Part shown: positions 36,599 to 45,331 of the stretch, piece by piece
Layout: every line of letters starts with the position of its first letter
Position numbering within the stretch: the stretch's first letter is position 1
Assembly (NCBI RefSeq): GCF_025994315.1
Contig: NZ_BAQE01000017.1
From: Swaminathania salitolerans
Lineage (GTDB): Bacteria; Pseudomonadota; Alphaproteobacteria; Acetobacterales; Acetobacteraceae
Reading direction: 5' to 3' (one strand)
Length of the DNA: 49,098 nt
Made by a program: the position numbers and the translations under genes
Notes under the pieces: generated by a model
Database searches by the model: none
What the model saw: the letters and a program-made list of their open reading frames with translations, nothing else
Told to the model about the DNA's origin: nothing

Positions 36599-36770
36599 AA
36601 AAATCGTCGCCCCTTCTGTCGCCTTTGCCTGAGATCGCTATCCCGTCGGCGGACATCCCCCAGGGATGCCTCTCTCCAGAAGTTCCAGCCGATCCCGGTC
36701 CTTTTGCCTGAGAGTTTCCGGGGCGGTTGCTCCTTCGGCGCCGGAAAATGTGTCCGGTCTCTCCCGTAAA
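36599..36770 (-). ncRNA. Tandem glycine riboswitch upstream of gcvT
   Basis: On the minus strand two glycine aptamers occur in series. The first begins CGGGAGAGACCGG near 36768 and contains GCGCCGAAGGAGCAA and AACTCTCAGGCAAAAGGACC. The second contains CTGGAGAGAGGCATC, CCGCCGACGGG and ATCTCAGGCAAAGGCGACAG. A short linker joins them. The order and conserved blocks are those of the known tandem element that switches on gcv operons when glycine is present. A T-rich stretch (CGACGATTTTTCTCG) follows and could be part of the expression platform, but I cannot tell terminator from ribosome-site control by eye. Confidence 0.93.
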
Positions 36771-36836
36771 TCGGTGTTTACTCTTGGCAGGTTTGCGGCA
36801 GAAAAGTCAATTCTCCAACCATCAGGAATTCATGCC

Positions 36837-37139
36837 ATGTCACAGCATTTCACGGTCATTGCCGAGTTCGCCGCTCCGAAGGTCAATTTCGATGCTTTCC
36901 TCGACATCTGCCGTTTCGACAGCGAGCGCTCCCTGGCCGATGAGGAGGGCTGTCTCGCCTTCGACGTTCTCACGCAGGAAGACGCTCCCGACATCATCGT
37001 GCTGCATGAAGTCTATACGAGCCGGGCCGCCTTCGACATCCATCTGAAGACGCCCCATTTCGAGACCTTCGCCACCGCCCTGCGCGATCTGGGGATCGAG
37101 GAGCGCAATGTACGCTTCTTTACCCGGCGTCATCCCTGA
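36837..37139 (+). CDS. Antibiotic biosynthesis monooxygenase (ABM) domain protein
   Basis: A 100-residue dimeric alpha-beta barrel (ferredoxin-like) protein. It opens with MSQHFTVIAEFAAPKVNFDAF and has the typical DEEGCLAFDVLTQED and VLHEVYTSRAAFDIHLKTPHF segments. Homologues include quinol monooxygenases and small heme or aldehyde-detoxifying proteins; the substrate is unknown. The start at 36837 follows AGGA by nine bases; the overlapping ATG at 36832 is in another frame. It is divergent from the riboswitch and gcv operon, so the two promoters must lie in the 66 bases between them. Confidence 0.85.
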   Translation: MSQHFTVIAEFAAPKVNFDAFLDICRFDSERSLADEEGCLAFDVLTQEDAPDIIVLHEVYTSRAAFDIHLKTPHFETFATALRDLGIEERNVRFFTRRHP

Positions 37140-37262
37140 CCCGTTTTCCCGGCCCGGCGTGCTCCTGACGCAACGTCGGTCATGAAGCAGGGCCGGAAGG
37201 GTTTTCCTCTCTCCGGCGCTCCTCTATCGTGCCGTTTTAGGTCCCTGCCCGACTGAGACAGC

Positions 37263-40200
37263 ATGACAGCGTTCGCCACCCCCCTCTCCACGGTCTCGCG
37301 GTCGATACAGGAGAGAGAGGCTCTCCGACAGGCCGTATCCCTCCCGGAGGCGAGCAGCCTCGCGCCGATGATCGACCGGGCGACCCTGCCCGCCGACAGT
37401 GTCGCGCGCGTCGAGGCGGATACGCGCTTCCTGACGGAGCGGCTCCGCGCCCGTCTCGACAAGGACGGTGCGGAAACGATGATGCAGGCCTTCCCGCTCG
37501 GGACGGTCGAGAACACCGCCCTGCTCTCCCTGACCGAGGCGCTTCTGCGTATTCCCGACGCGGCAACACGCGATCTCTTCATCCGGGAGATGGTCGGCCA
37601 GGGCGACTGGCAGCATCATGCCGGGCATGACCGGCCTCTCTTTCTCGGCGCGGCGGCCTGGGCAATGGCGAGCGCGACCGACCGGGACCTCTCCGATCCG
37701 GATACGAAAGAGGCGGGCGGGCGTGAGCCGGGTCCGGGCGGGTTGCGCGGGTTCGCCGCACGCAGCGGGGCGCCCTTCATCCGCCACGGCGTCGAACGCG
37801 CCATAAGGCGCCTTGGCGCACAGTTCATCCCGGATGACACGCTCGGCCGGGCGCTCAGACACTGCAAGCGGGACGCGCAAGGCGGTTTCGTCACGCTTTT
37901 CGCGCTGATGGCCCCTCAGGCCCGCACAAGGAAACAGGCCGAGCGGGCCGTTCACCTGCTCACCGATGCCATCGAGACGGTGGGGCGTCATGCCCGTGGC
38001 AGCACCCCGACCGGGCGGCCGGGCGTGACCTTCGCCCCCGAAGCCCTGCATCCGCGTTTCGAGACCGCCTTTCACGATCGGGTGGTCGAATCCCTGGCCC
38101 CCGTCCTGATCGCTCTGGCGGCACGCGCGCGCACCCATGATATCGGCTTTCAGTTCGATGCAGGATTATACGGGACGCTCGATCTCTCCCTGAGTCTCTT
38201 CACGGCCCTGTGCGAGGCGCCTGAACTCTCCGGATGGGATGGCCTCGGCTTTACGGTGCAGGCTTCGGGCAAATGGGCGATGCCCCTGATCGATCTCCTG
38301 ACAGATCTCGCAACCCGTACCGGCCGGCGTATCATGCTGCGTCTGGTCAAGGGGCAGCACTGGGAAGAGGAGATCAGGCTGGCCCAGACGCTGGCTTTGC
38401 CCGAATATCCCGTATTCACACGCAAATGCCACACGGATGTGAGCTATATCGCCTGCGCGCGAAAGCTCCTCGAGCGACCCGATGCGATCTTCCCGCAATT
38501 CGCGACCCAGGATGCGCGGGCAATCGCGACGATCAGGGCTCTGGCCGATCTGGTTCCGCCGGAGCCCGACAGCGCAGCGCGGCTCGAATTCCAGTGCCGT
38601 CGCGGTATCGGCGAGGCGCTTCATGCATCGCCCGCTCGCCTCCCCGCTCATGACAGACCGCGAAACGGAGACGGCAGCGTCCGCTTCCGTATGCTCACCC
38701 CGTTCGGGGAGAAAGACGCTTTTTCCCCCTATGTGATGGACCGTCTGTTCGAGATCGCCGCACCTTCCGGCTTTCTCAACCGGGCAACGACCAGAACCTC
38801 CGGGACGGATACATGGGCCGCCACTTCATGGGCCGCCGATCCTGCCATCGAGGCCCGGGCGATCCTGCCGCGGGGTGCGCCCAATCCGGAGCTTCCCCTG
38901 CCGATCGCTCCCGGCGCATCCGGTCCGGTCTTCGACGCCGTGAAACAGGATCCGCCGACGCTGCAGGAGAGGTGGGAAACTTGGGAAACCCGGGAGATCC
39001 GGGAGAGCTGGGGACAGGACGTAAACGATCCTGTGTTCCGCATCGCCCTCGGGGAAGCGCTTGCAGACCGGGATATGCACCGTCTCTCCGGGCCGATCGG
39101 CCCCGCCATGCCACGGACCGACATGCGCGCGCGCATCGTGAGAAACCCGGCGGACCAGGAAGATCATGTCGGCACCGTCCTTCATGCCCGCCCCCGGGAC
39201 ATAGACGCCGCGCTCAATGCCGCGGAGGCCGAGCGGGACTGGCGTCGCTTTTCCCCCGACGCGCGCGCGCGCTGTCTGGAAGCCATGGCCCGGGCGGTGA
39301 TGGAAGACCGTTTCGCGCTTCTCGCATTGCTGATCCGCGAAGCCGGCAAGACCGTCGCGGATGCGCGCGACGAACTGCGCGAGACGATCGATTTCCTCAA
39401 TTTCTACGCTTCCGAACTCCGCGCGCTGGACGGCGCCTCCCGCCTCGGTGCACCGCTCGGAATCGTTCTGTGCATAAGCCCCTGGAATTTCCCGCTCTCC
39501 ATCCTGACCGGGCAGATCGCCGCCGCACTCGGCGCAGGCAATGCCGTGATCGCGAAACCGGCCGAGGAAACGCCCCTCATCGCGGCTCATGTCGTGCGTC
39601 TGTTCCTTGCCGCCGGGCTTCCGCCCGGCGCGCTTCAGCTTCTGCCCGGCGAGGGCAATGTCGGCGCATCGCTCGTCGCCGATTCCCGCATAGACGGGGT
39701 GATGTTCACCGGCTCGACCGCCGTCGCAAAGACGATCAGCCGGGAGCTTCTCGGCCGGACCGGCCGCACGGGACAACCCGTCCCGCTTCTGGCCGATACG
39801 AGCGGGCAGAATGCGATGCTGGTCGACAGCACGGCCGCCACCGACCGGGTCGTCAGCGACGTTCTGCGCTCGGCCTTCAACAGCGCCGGGCAGCGCAGCG
39901 CATCCCTGCGTATCCTGCTGGTGCAGGAGGACTGCGCCGATGCCCTGATCGAGCGGCTTCTCGGCGCCATGGCCGAACTGCGTGTGGCAGCCCCCGAAGC
40001 CCCGGATACGGATATCGGGCCGGTCATCTCCTCCATTGCGCGCGTGCGGATCGAGGAGCATGTCGCGCGTATGGGCCGGGCCGGGCATCGCATATGGCAG
40101 CCGCCGCTCGAGGCCGCGACCCTCAAGGGGCATTTCGTTCCCCCGACCCTCATCGAGATCGGACGCATCGCCGATCTCGGGACCGAGATCTTCGGCCCGG

Positions 40201-41039
40201 TTCTCCATATACGACGCTTTGCCCGCCATGAGCTCGAAGGGACGATCGACGCGCTCAATGCGACCGGCTACGCCCTGACTTTCGGCGTGCAGAGCCGCGT
40301 GCCCTCGACCCTGCGCCGCTGCTGCGCCCGCTCCCGCGCCGGCAATCTCTACGTCAACCGGGCCATGATCGGTGCGCGGGTCGGCAGCCAGCCTTATGGA
40401 GGCAAGGGAATGTCGGGCTCGGGCCCCAAGGCGGGGGGACCGTTGCTGCTGCCTCGCCTGACCTATGGCGCGCCATGCCCGCTGCAGCCCTTGCCGAATG
40501 CCTTCGTTCCTCCCGCCGCCCGCGCCCTGCTCGCCTTTCTCGAGCCGCGCGACCCACCCTCGGCCCGACGTCTGCGCGGCGCGATCGCTCATGGTCTGTG
40601 CGGCTATACCATCGCCCTTCCCGGTCCGGCGGGAGAGACCAACCGCTACAGCCTCCAGCCTCGCGGCACGATACTCTGTGCGGGCGAGAGCTGGCCTGCC
40701 GTCCTGCATGCCGTGGGTCTCGCCCTCGCCACCGGAAACACCGTGCTCGTCCTCGCGCCGGATTCCGCCGTCGAATGGCTGGGGCAGGTCTCGCGGCATC
40801 TTTCCGACATGATCACCCGGGTCGATCCCGGCGCCCTGCCCGAATGCGATGCCATGCTGATCCAGCGGGGCACGGCTCTGGCGGATCAGGCTGCCCTCAC
40901 GGTCACGGCCCGCGAGGGCAGGGTCGTACCCGTCCACGATCTCGACACGGTGCGCCCGGAATGGCTCCTGAGCGAGGTGGTGCTGACCACGAATACAGCC
41001 GTTCTCGGGGCGGATGCCGCCTTGCTCGCCCTGCGCTAG
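37263..41039 (+). CDS. putA: PutA-like proline/P5C dehydrogenase with altered active sites
   Basis: A 1258-residue homologue of bifunctional PutA with no N-terminal DNA-binding segment. A PRODH barrel lies at about 180-510, an aldehyde dehydrogenase domain at about 630-1060 and a C-terminal extension after that. Conserved landmarks are KCHTDVSYIACARKLLE, GNAVIAKPAEETPLIAAHV, GVMFTGSTAVAK and GSGPKAGGP. Yet key residues differ from PutA as I recall it. In PRODH, YDMLGE reads FALMAP (213-218), the IKLS lysine is Ala258, KGAYW reads KGQHW (Tyr to His366), and the RR pair reads DR (493-494). In ALDH, AETGG reads ADTSG (Glu to Asp845) and the nucleophile in SAGQRC is Ser879. The frame is intact. 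It is either an inactive paralogue or an enzyme with a new role. Confidence 0.85.
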   Translation: MTAFATPLSTVSRSIQEREALRQAVSLPEASSLAPMIDRATLPADSVARVEADTRFLTERLRARLDKDGAETMMQAFPLGTVENTALLSLTEALLRIPDAATRDLFIREMVGQGDWQHHAGHDRPLFLGAAAWAMASATDRDLSDPDTKEAGGREPGPGGLRGFAARSGAPFIRHGVERAIRRLGAQFIPDDTLGRALRHCKRDAQGGFVTLFALMAPQARTRKQAERAVHLLTDAIETVGRHARGSTPTGRPGVTFAPEALHPRFETAFHDRVVESLAPVLIALAARARTHDIGFQFDAGLYGTLDLSLSLFTALCEAPELSGWDGLGFTVQASGKWAMPLIDLLTDLATRTGRRIMLRLVKGQHWEEEIRLAQTLALPEYPVFTRKCHTDVSYIACARKLLERPDAIFPQFATQDARAIATIRALADLVPPEPDSAARLEFQCRRGIGEALHASPARLPAHDRPRNGDGSVRFRMLTPFGEKDAFSPYVMDRLFEIAAPSGFLNRATTRTSGTDTWAATSWAADPAIEARAILPRGAPNPELPLPIAPGASGPVFDAVKQDPPTLQERWETWETREIRESWGQDVNDPVFRIALGEALADRDMHRLSGPIGPAMPRTDMRARIVRNPADQEDHVGTVLHARPRDIDAALNAAEAERDWRRFSPDARARCLEAMARAVMEDRFALLALLIREAGKTVADARDELRETIDFLNFYASELRALDGASRLGAPLGIVLCISPWNFPLSILTGQIAAALGAGNAVIAKPAEETPLIAAHVVRLFLAAGLPPGALQLLPGEGNVGASLVADSRIDGVMFTGSTAVAKTISRELLGRTGRTGQPVPLLADTSGQNAMLVDSTAATDRVVSDVLRSAFNSAGQRSASLRILLVQEDCADALIERLLGAMAELRVAAPEAPDTDIGPVISSIARVRIEEHVARMGRAGHRIWQPPLEAATLKGHFVPPTLIEIGRIADLGTEIFGPVLHIRRFARHELEGTIDALNATGYALTFGVQSRVPSTLRRCCARSRAGNLYVNRAMIGARVGSQPYGGKGMSGSGPKAGGPLLLPRLTYGAPCPLQPLPNAFVPPAARALLAFLEPRDPPSARRLRGAIAHGLCGYTIALPGPAGETNRYSLQPRGTILCAGESWPAVLHAVGLALATGNTVLVLAPDSAVEWLGQVSRHLSDMITRVDPGALPECDAMLIQRGTALADQAALTVTAREGRVVPVHDLDTVRPEWLLSEVVLTTNTAVLGADAALLALR

Positions 41040-41223
41040 GGGCCACTGGCCGGATTCATGTTCCGCAGTCCTCCGCAGTCATGCATCGGGCTCCGTCCCT
41101 CCGTCGCGGCACCCTATGACGAAGATTATCGCCTCCGATCGGGCGGCATGGCTTGCCACGACCGGTGCTTTCCGGTCTGGTAACGAAAAATACCGATCCG
41201 ATCCTTTTTGGGAGTATGCCTTC

Positions 41224-43236
41224 TTGACGACCCGCCTCCTTCGCGCCGGGACCTTTCTGGCGACCTGTGCGCTCTGCTCCCAGATATCCCTCGCCCGCGC
41301 GGCATCCACCGATCCCCAGTCCCAGACCAAAGATCAGTCCCAGTCCAAAGATCAGGCCCAGGCGCAGCCGGAGGCCGCTCCCCTGCCGACGCCCCTGCCC
41401 CAGGCGAAGGACGTCGCCTTTCCGGGCACGATCGGATTGTCCGTGGACGCCACGGATCTTGCCCATCACGTCATGACGGTTTCGGAAACCGTGCCCGTTC
41501 CCGAAGCGGCGCGCGCGGCTGGCGAACTGATCCTGCTCTATCCGAAATGGATCCCGGGCGGTCATGCGCCGGAGGGGACCATCACCCAGCTCGGCGGGCT
41601 GGTCGTGCGATCCGGCGACAAGATCCTGCCCTGGCAGCGCGATACGGTCGATGTGTTCGCATTCCATATCCCCGTCACGAAGGACCAGAAGCAGCTCGAC
41701 GTCTCGTTCAAGCTGCTCTCACCGGTCAGCGACGAGGAAGGGCGTGTCGTCATGACGCCTCATATCGTGAATGTGCAGTGGAACGAGGTCTCGCTCTATC
41801 CCGCCGGATATTATTCGCGTGACATACAGGTCCAGCCGGATGTGACCCTGCCGCATGGCTGGCAGGCCGGCACGGCCTTGCGCCCCCGGGGCAAGGCCAC
41901 GGGCGACACGCTTCACTTCCAGACCGTGTCCTACAACACGCTCGTCGATTCCCCGATCTTCGCGGGGGCGTATTTCCGCAAGGTTGCGCTCAATGCGCCG
42001 GGCGGCGTGCCGGTCACGCTCAACATGGTTGCCGACAAGCCGGGCGATCTGGCCTATACGGATGCCGAACTCCAGATCCATCGCAATCTCGTTCGTCAGG
42101 CGCTTCTGACCTTCGGATCGCAGCATTACGCGCATTACGATTTCCTGATGGCGCTGACCGACGAACTCGGACGCATCGGTCTGGAGCATCACCAGTCGAG
42201 CGAAGACAGCGTCACCGAGGATTACTTCACGGACTGGGCGCACTCCTTTCCCCAGCGCGATCTTCTCGCTCATGAATATACGCATTCATGGAACGGGAAA
42301 TATCGCAGACCCGCCGATCTGTACGGCGCGACCTTCAACGCACCCCAGCGCGGATCCCTGCTCTGGGTCTATGAGGGTCAGACGGAATTCTGGGGCAATA
42401 TCCTGGCTGCGCGTTCCGGCCTCGTGAGCAAGGACCAGGGGTTCGATTCGCTGGCGCTCATGGCCGCGACCTATGACGCGCAATCCGGCCGGAGCTGGCG
42501 CCCGGTGGCCGATACGACCAACGACCCCATCATCGCCCAGAGAGCCCCGCTCTCCTGGCGCGATTTCCAGCGTTCGGAGGATTACTATGTCGAAGGCGAG
42601 CTGATCTGGCTCGATGCGGACATGATGATCCGGAAACTCTCGAAGGACACGAAGTCGCTCGACGATTTCGCGAAGGCTTTCTTCGGGACCCATGACGGCA
42701 GCATCATCGTCAGCACATATGGCTTCGACGATGTCGTGCTGACCCTGAACAAGGTCGTTCCCTACGACTGGGCGACGTTCCTGCGCGACAGGATCAGCCG
42801 CGTGCAGAAACGCGCGCCGCTGGGCGGTCTGGAAGCCGGTGGATACAGGCTGGTCTTCACCGACCGGGAAAACGCGTTCGAGGCTCAGAGAGCGAAGATC
42901 CGCCACCAGCTGGATTTCCGCTTCTCGCTCGGTCTGGCCGTCAAGGAAAAGACCGGCGCGCTCACGACGGTGGCGTGGGACAGCCCTGCGTTCGAGGCAG
43001 GTCTTGCCATTCACGACGTGATCGTCGGGGTCAACGGGTCCGATTTCTCGAAGGAGAGGATGATCGATGCCGTAAAGGAGGCAAAGACCGGACAGACGCC
43101 GATCACGCTGATCGTCAGGTCGGGAACCCATCTGCACACCGTCACGATCCCCTATCATGACGGTCTGCGCTATCCGCATCTCGAGCGGATCGGCAATACG
43201 CCCGACCGCCTGACAACCCTGTTCTCGCCGCGCTGA
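41224..43236 (+). CDS. Secreted M61-family peptidase with PDZ domain
   Basis: A 670-residue zinc aminopeptidase of the glycyl-aminopeptidase type. A signal peptide spans about 1-24 (LLRAGTFLATCALCSQISLA). A low-complexity Gln/Lys/Pro segment follows (about 28-55). The N-terminal beta domain includes PKWIPGGHAPEG, the zinc site is HEYTH (His350, Glu351, His354) and the third ligand is probably in WVYEGQTEFWG. A PDZ domain lies at about 560-645. Start choice: the TTG at 41224 has GGGAG nine bases upstream and puts the signal peptide at the very N-terminus; the in-frame ATG at 41116 would add 36 residues before it. It probably acts in the periplasm on small peptides. Confidence 0.88.
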   Translation: MTTRLLRAGTFLATCALCSQISLARAASTDPQSQTKDQSQSKDQAQAQPEAAPLPTPLPQAKDVAFPGTIGLSVDATDLAHHVMTVSETVPVPEAARAAGELILLYPKWIPGGHAPEGTITQLGGLVVRSGDKILPWQRDTVDVFAFHIPVTKDQKQLDVSFKLLSPVSDEEGRVVMTPHIVNVQWNEVSLYPAGYYSRDIQVQPDVTLPHGWQAGTALRPRGKATGDTLHFQTVSYNTLVDSPIFAGAYFRKVALNAPGGVPVTLNMVADKPGDLAYTDAELQIHRNLVRQALLTFGSQHYAHYDFLMALTDELGRIGLEHHQSSEDSVTEDYFTDWAHSFPQRDLLAHEYTHSWNGKYRRPADLYGATFNAPQRGSLLWVYEGQTEFWGNILAARSGLVSKDQGFDSLALMAATYDAQSGRSWRPVADTTNDPIIAQRAPLSWRDFQRSEDYYVEGELIWLDADMMIRKLSKDTKSLDDFAKAFFGTHDGSIIVSTYGFDDVVLTLNKVVPYDWATFLRDRISRVQKRAPLGGLEAGGYRLVFTDRENAFEAQRAKIRHQLDFRFSLGLAVKEKTGALTTVAWDSPAFEAGLAIHDVIVGVNGSDFSKERMIDAVKEAKTGQTPITLIVRSGTHLHTVTIPYHDGLRYPHLERIGNTPDRLTTLFSPR

Positions 43237-43267
43237 GCCGTCACGCGCTGCGGCGTCCGCCGCGCGC

Positions 43268-43316
43268 GCACCAGATATCTGGCACCAGATATCGGGCACC
43301 AGATATCGGGCATCGG
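43268..43316. repeat. 14-base tandem repeat with palindromic core
   Basis: GCACCAGATATCNG is repeated three times (43268-43281, 43282-43295 and 43296-43309), with a partial fourth unit to 43316. The first copy holds the palindrome CCAGATATCTGG. It lies between the convergent M61 and Rid-family genes. It may be a variable-number repeat or part of a terminator structure. Confidence 0.85.
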
Positions 43317-43375
43317 GCATCGCACCCGGGTCTTCCTGCCTCGCCTGTGCCCGGCGGGAAGACGGATGCCGGGCC

Positions 43376-43720
43376 TTACGGCGAGGCGATGAAATTGAAC
43401 TCCAGACGCTGACCCGGCGTGTCGAAACCGGGCTTGACGCGCAGGGTCAGCGCGGGCCGGGCCGGGCCGAGAACCTCGGCCACGATCCTCTGGCAGGACG
43501 CGAAGACGGAACTGTCCGGAATCATGTAGGCCAGATGGGTGATGTCCTCGGGGACGAGATCATGGGTCGCAAGTATGGCCCGGATGCGGGCCATCGCGTT
43601 CTGGCATTCCTCGATGACGCTTTCGGGCGCCCGACCGTCCTGGTCCAGCCCTGTCACACCATAATACGTCACGCAGTCCTTCAGGACCGGACGGGAAGGA
43701 GAGGAAGGATACTCATGCAT
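43376..43720 (-). CDS. Rid (YjgF/YER057c/UK114)-family protein
   Basis: A 114-residue homologue of the RidA family, small trimeric proteins that hydrolyse reactive enamines and imines. Family-like parts are VTYYGVTGLDQDG near the start, ECQNAMARIRAILATHDLVPEDI in the middle and AEVLGPARPALTLRV towards the end. The end reads TPGQRLEFNFIASP, and I do not see the catalytic Arg in the usual place (about residue 105, VAALPR), so imine deaminase activity is doubtful. The ATG at 43720 overlaps the start codon of hprK on the other strand. No strong ribosome site is visible, so the start is less certain than the frame. Confidence 0.8.
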   Translation of the reverse strand: MHEYPSSPSRPVLKDCVTYYGVTGLDQDGRAPESVIEECQNAMARIRAILATHDLVPEDITHLAYMIPDSSVFASCQRIVAEVLGPARPALTLRVKPGFDTPGQRLEFNFIASP

Positions 43721-43721
43721 G
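43714..43721. promoter_or_regulatory. Palindrome CATGCATG holding two divergent start codons
   Basis: The 8-base palindrome contains the ATG of hprK (plus strand, 43715) and the ATG of the Rid-family gene (minus strand, 43720). Each gene's promoter and ribosome site must therefore lie inside the other's coding region. AAGGA five bases before the hprK ATG supports that start; the Rid start has no equally clear site. Confidence 0.6.
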
Positions 43722-44227
43722 GCGCCGAGCATACTGCACAAAGCCCGCCCTGCACATCGCTTATCCATGCCTCCTGCGCAGCGTGGAACGGACAGGGCGT
43801 GCTGCTGACCGGCGCCTCCGGCAGTGGAAAATCGAGCCTCCTGCTGCGTCTGGTCGATGCGGGGTTCGCTCTCGTCGCCGACGATCGGGTGGAGTTGCGG
43901 GGGGGAGAGGCCTGCGCCCCGCCCGCTCTTGCCGGGCTGATGGAGATACGCGGCCTTGGCATCGTCTCGATGCCCAGCCTCCCGCGATGCCGTATCCGCC
44001 TTCATGTCGAGCTCGACTCCGAAACGCCTCCGGAGCGGCTGCCCCGATCCGCGCTGCATGTCGCAAGCGGCGCATGGTCGATACGGCTCGACGCGTTCCA
44101 CGCAGACGCGGTCTCGATCATCCGTACGGCCCTGCACTGCGCGGAGGGGCGATATACCCTGGTTTGCGGGGTCAATGGCGGCACGGCGTTCAGCAAACCT
44201 CTCCCCTTCGGAACGGAAGAGGACTAG
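43715..44227 (+). CDS. hprK: HPr(Ser) kinase/phosphatase, short alphaproteobacterial form
   Basis: A 170-residue protein with only the C-terminal kinase domain of HprK. The Walker A loop is LLTGASGSGKSS (about 31-42) and ALVADDRVELRGG (about 51-63) is the second phosphate-binding part. PALAGLMEIRGLGIV follows, matching the HprK signature region. It phosphorylates and dephosphorylates the regulatory Ser of HPr, encoded downstream at 45829. GAGGAAGGA lies just ahead of the ATG. First gene of hprK-rapZ-EIIA-HPr-EI. The usual upstream sensor kinase/regulator pair of many alphaproteobacteria is absent here. Confidence 0.92.
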   Translation: MHGAEHTAQSPPCTSLIHASCAAWNGQGVLLTGASGSGKSSLLLRLVDAGFALVADDRVELRGGEACAPPALAGLMEIRGLGIVSMPSLPRCRIRLHVELDSETPPERLPRSALHVASGAWSIRLDAFHADAVSIIRTALHCAEGRYTLVCGVNGGTAFSKPLPFGTEED

Positions 44228-44271
44228 ACTGCGATCATGCACCCCCGACCCGAGATGGAGAAGGCCCGCCC

Positions 44272-45255
44272 GTGACCACAATGTCAGTGACCGCAGTGCG
44301 ACGCATCCTGCTCGTCACGGGGCTGTCAGGCGCCGGAAAATCCTCCATTCTCAGGATCATGGAGGATCTCGGCTATGAGGTAACCGATAATCCGCCCCTG
44401 ACCCTGCTCGAGGCGCTCGTGACGCGTTCGGACAATCCGCTGGCGATCGGGATCGATGTGCGCACGCGCGGTTTCGAGGCCCGGGCAGTGCTCGATGCCC
44501 TTGCGCGTCTGCGTGCACTGGCAGGACTGCATGTCGAACTGCTTTTCGCCACGGCAGAAACGGACATCCTCCTGCGTCGCTTCACCGCCACGCGCAGGCG
44601 CCACCCTCTGGACAATTCGACGGGAGCGGCGCCCGGGCTCAGCGCCAGTATCGCCCAGGAGGTCGCGCTCCTCGCCCCCCTGCGTGCCGCGACGGATCTG
44701 GTGATCGACACCTCGGACCTGCCGCCGCCAGATCTGCGCAGGCTGATCGAATCGCGCTTCGGCCGGCCCGATGACGCCGAGTCCCTGACCGTCACGCTGA
44801 TGTCGTTCGCCTATCCTGCGGGGCTTCCGCGTGAGGCCGACATGGTGTTCGACGCCCGCTTCCTCCGCAATCCGCATTATGACGGTGCCCTCAAGGCCAT
44901 GACCGGACTCGACGAGGCCGTACGCGACTATGTCCATGGCGATCCGGATTATCCGGTCTTCTTTTCCAGAATCATGGATCTGCTGCGTCTCGTGCTGCCG
45001 CGCTTCGTGACCGAAGGCAAGAAACACGCAACGATCGCCGTGGGATGTTCGGGCGGTCAGCACCGGTCTGTAACACTTGTTGAAGAGATTGCGGCGGCTC
45101 TGGGCCACTCTGCGGACATTACACACTTGTCAGACGGACCGATCGTCGTCATGCATCGGGAACTGGCACGTCAGGGACGCAGCGCCTGGCGCTGGGTGCG
45201 TCCTCCCAGCCCTCGTGCCACGCCGGATGAACAGATACGGATCGAGCCGTCTTGA
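44272..45255 (+). CDS. rapZ: RNase adapter protein RapZ (P-loop nucleotide-binding)
   Basis: A 327-residue RapZ (YvcJ) family protein. The N-terminal P-loop is LVTGLSGAGKSS (about 14-25), DLGYEVTDNPP follows, and FSRIMDLLRLVLPRFVTEGKKH and IAVGCSGGQHRSV (about 260-272) mark the C-terminal domain that senses an amino-sugar precursor in E. coli. In enterobacteria RapZ steers RNase E to a small RNA; in alphaproteobacteria its link to the PTS is seen mainly from gene order, as here. The GTG at 44272 is preferred because GGAGAAGG precedes it; an ATG nine bases later is the alternative. Confidence 0.93.
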   Translation: MTTMSVTAVRRILLVTGLSGAGKSSILRIMEDLGYEVTDNPPLTLLEALVTRSDNPLAIGIDVRTRGFEARAVLDALARLRALAGLHVELLFATAETDILLRRFTATRRRHPLDNSTGAAPGLSASIAQEVALLAPLRAATDLVIDTSDLPPPDLRRLIESRFGRPDDAESLTVTLMSFAYPAGLPREADMVFDARFLRNPHYDGALKAMTGLDEAVRDYVHGDPDYPVFFSRIMDLLRLVLPRFVTEGKKHATIAVGCSGGQHRSVTLVEEIAAALGHSADITHLSDGPIVVMHRELARQGRSAWRWVRPPSPRATPDEQIRIEPS

Positions 45256-45331
45256 TAACGCCTTCCGATTGCCAATATGTCATGAGCTCGTCATTTCCGA
45301 CGATTGGCACGCCCCCTGAAGGAATGCCCCG

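Noticed and set aside
38826..40937. A 703-codon open frame on the minus strand opposite the PutA-like gene
   Set aside because: Long antisense frames are common in GC-rich coding DNA. No domain is visible and the plus-strand protein is a clear homologue.
43268..43316. A CRISPR array
   Set aside because: The repeats are only 14 bases long, directly adjacent, and have no unique spacers or cas genes.
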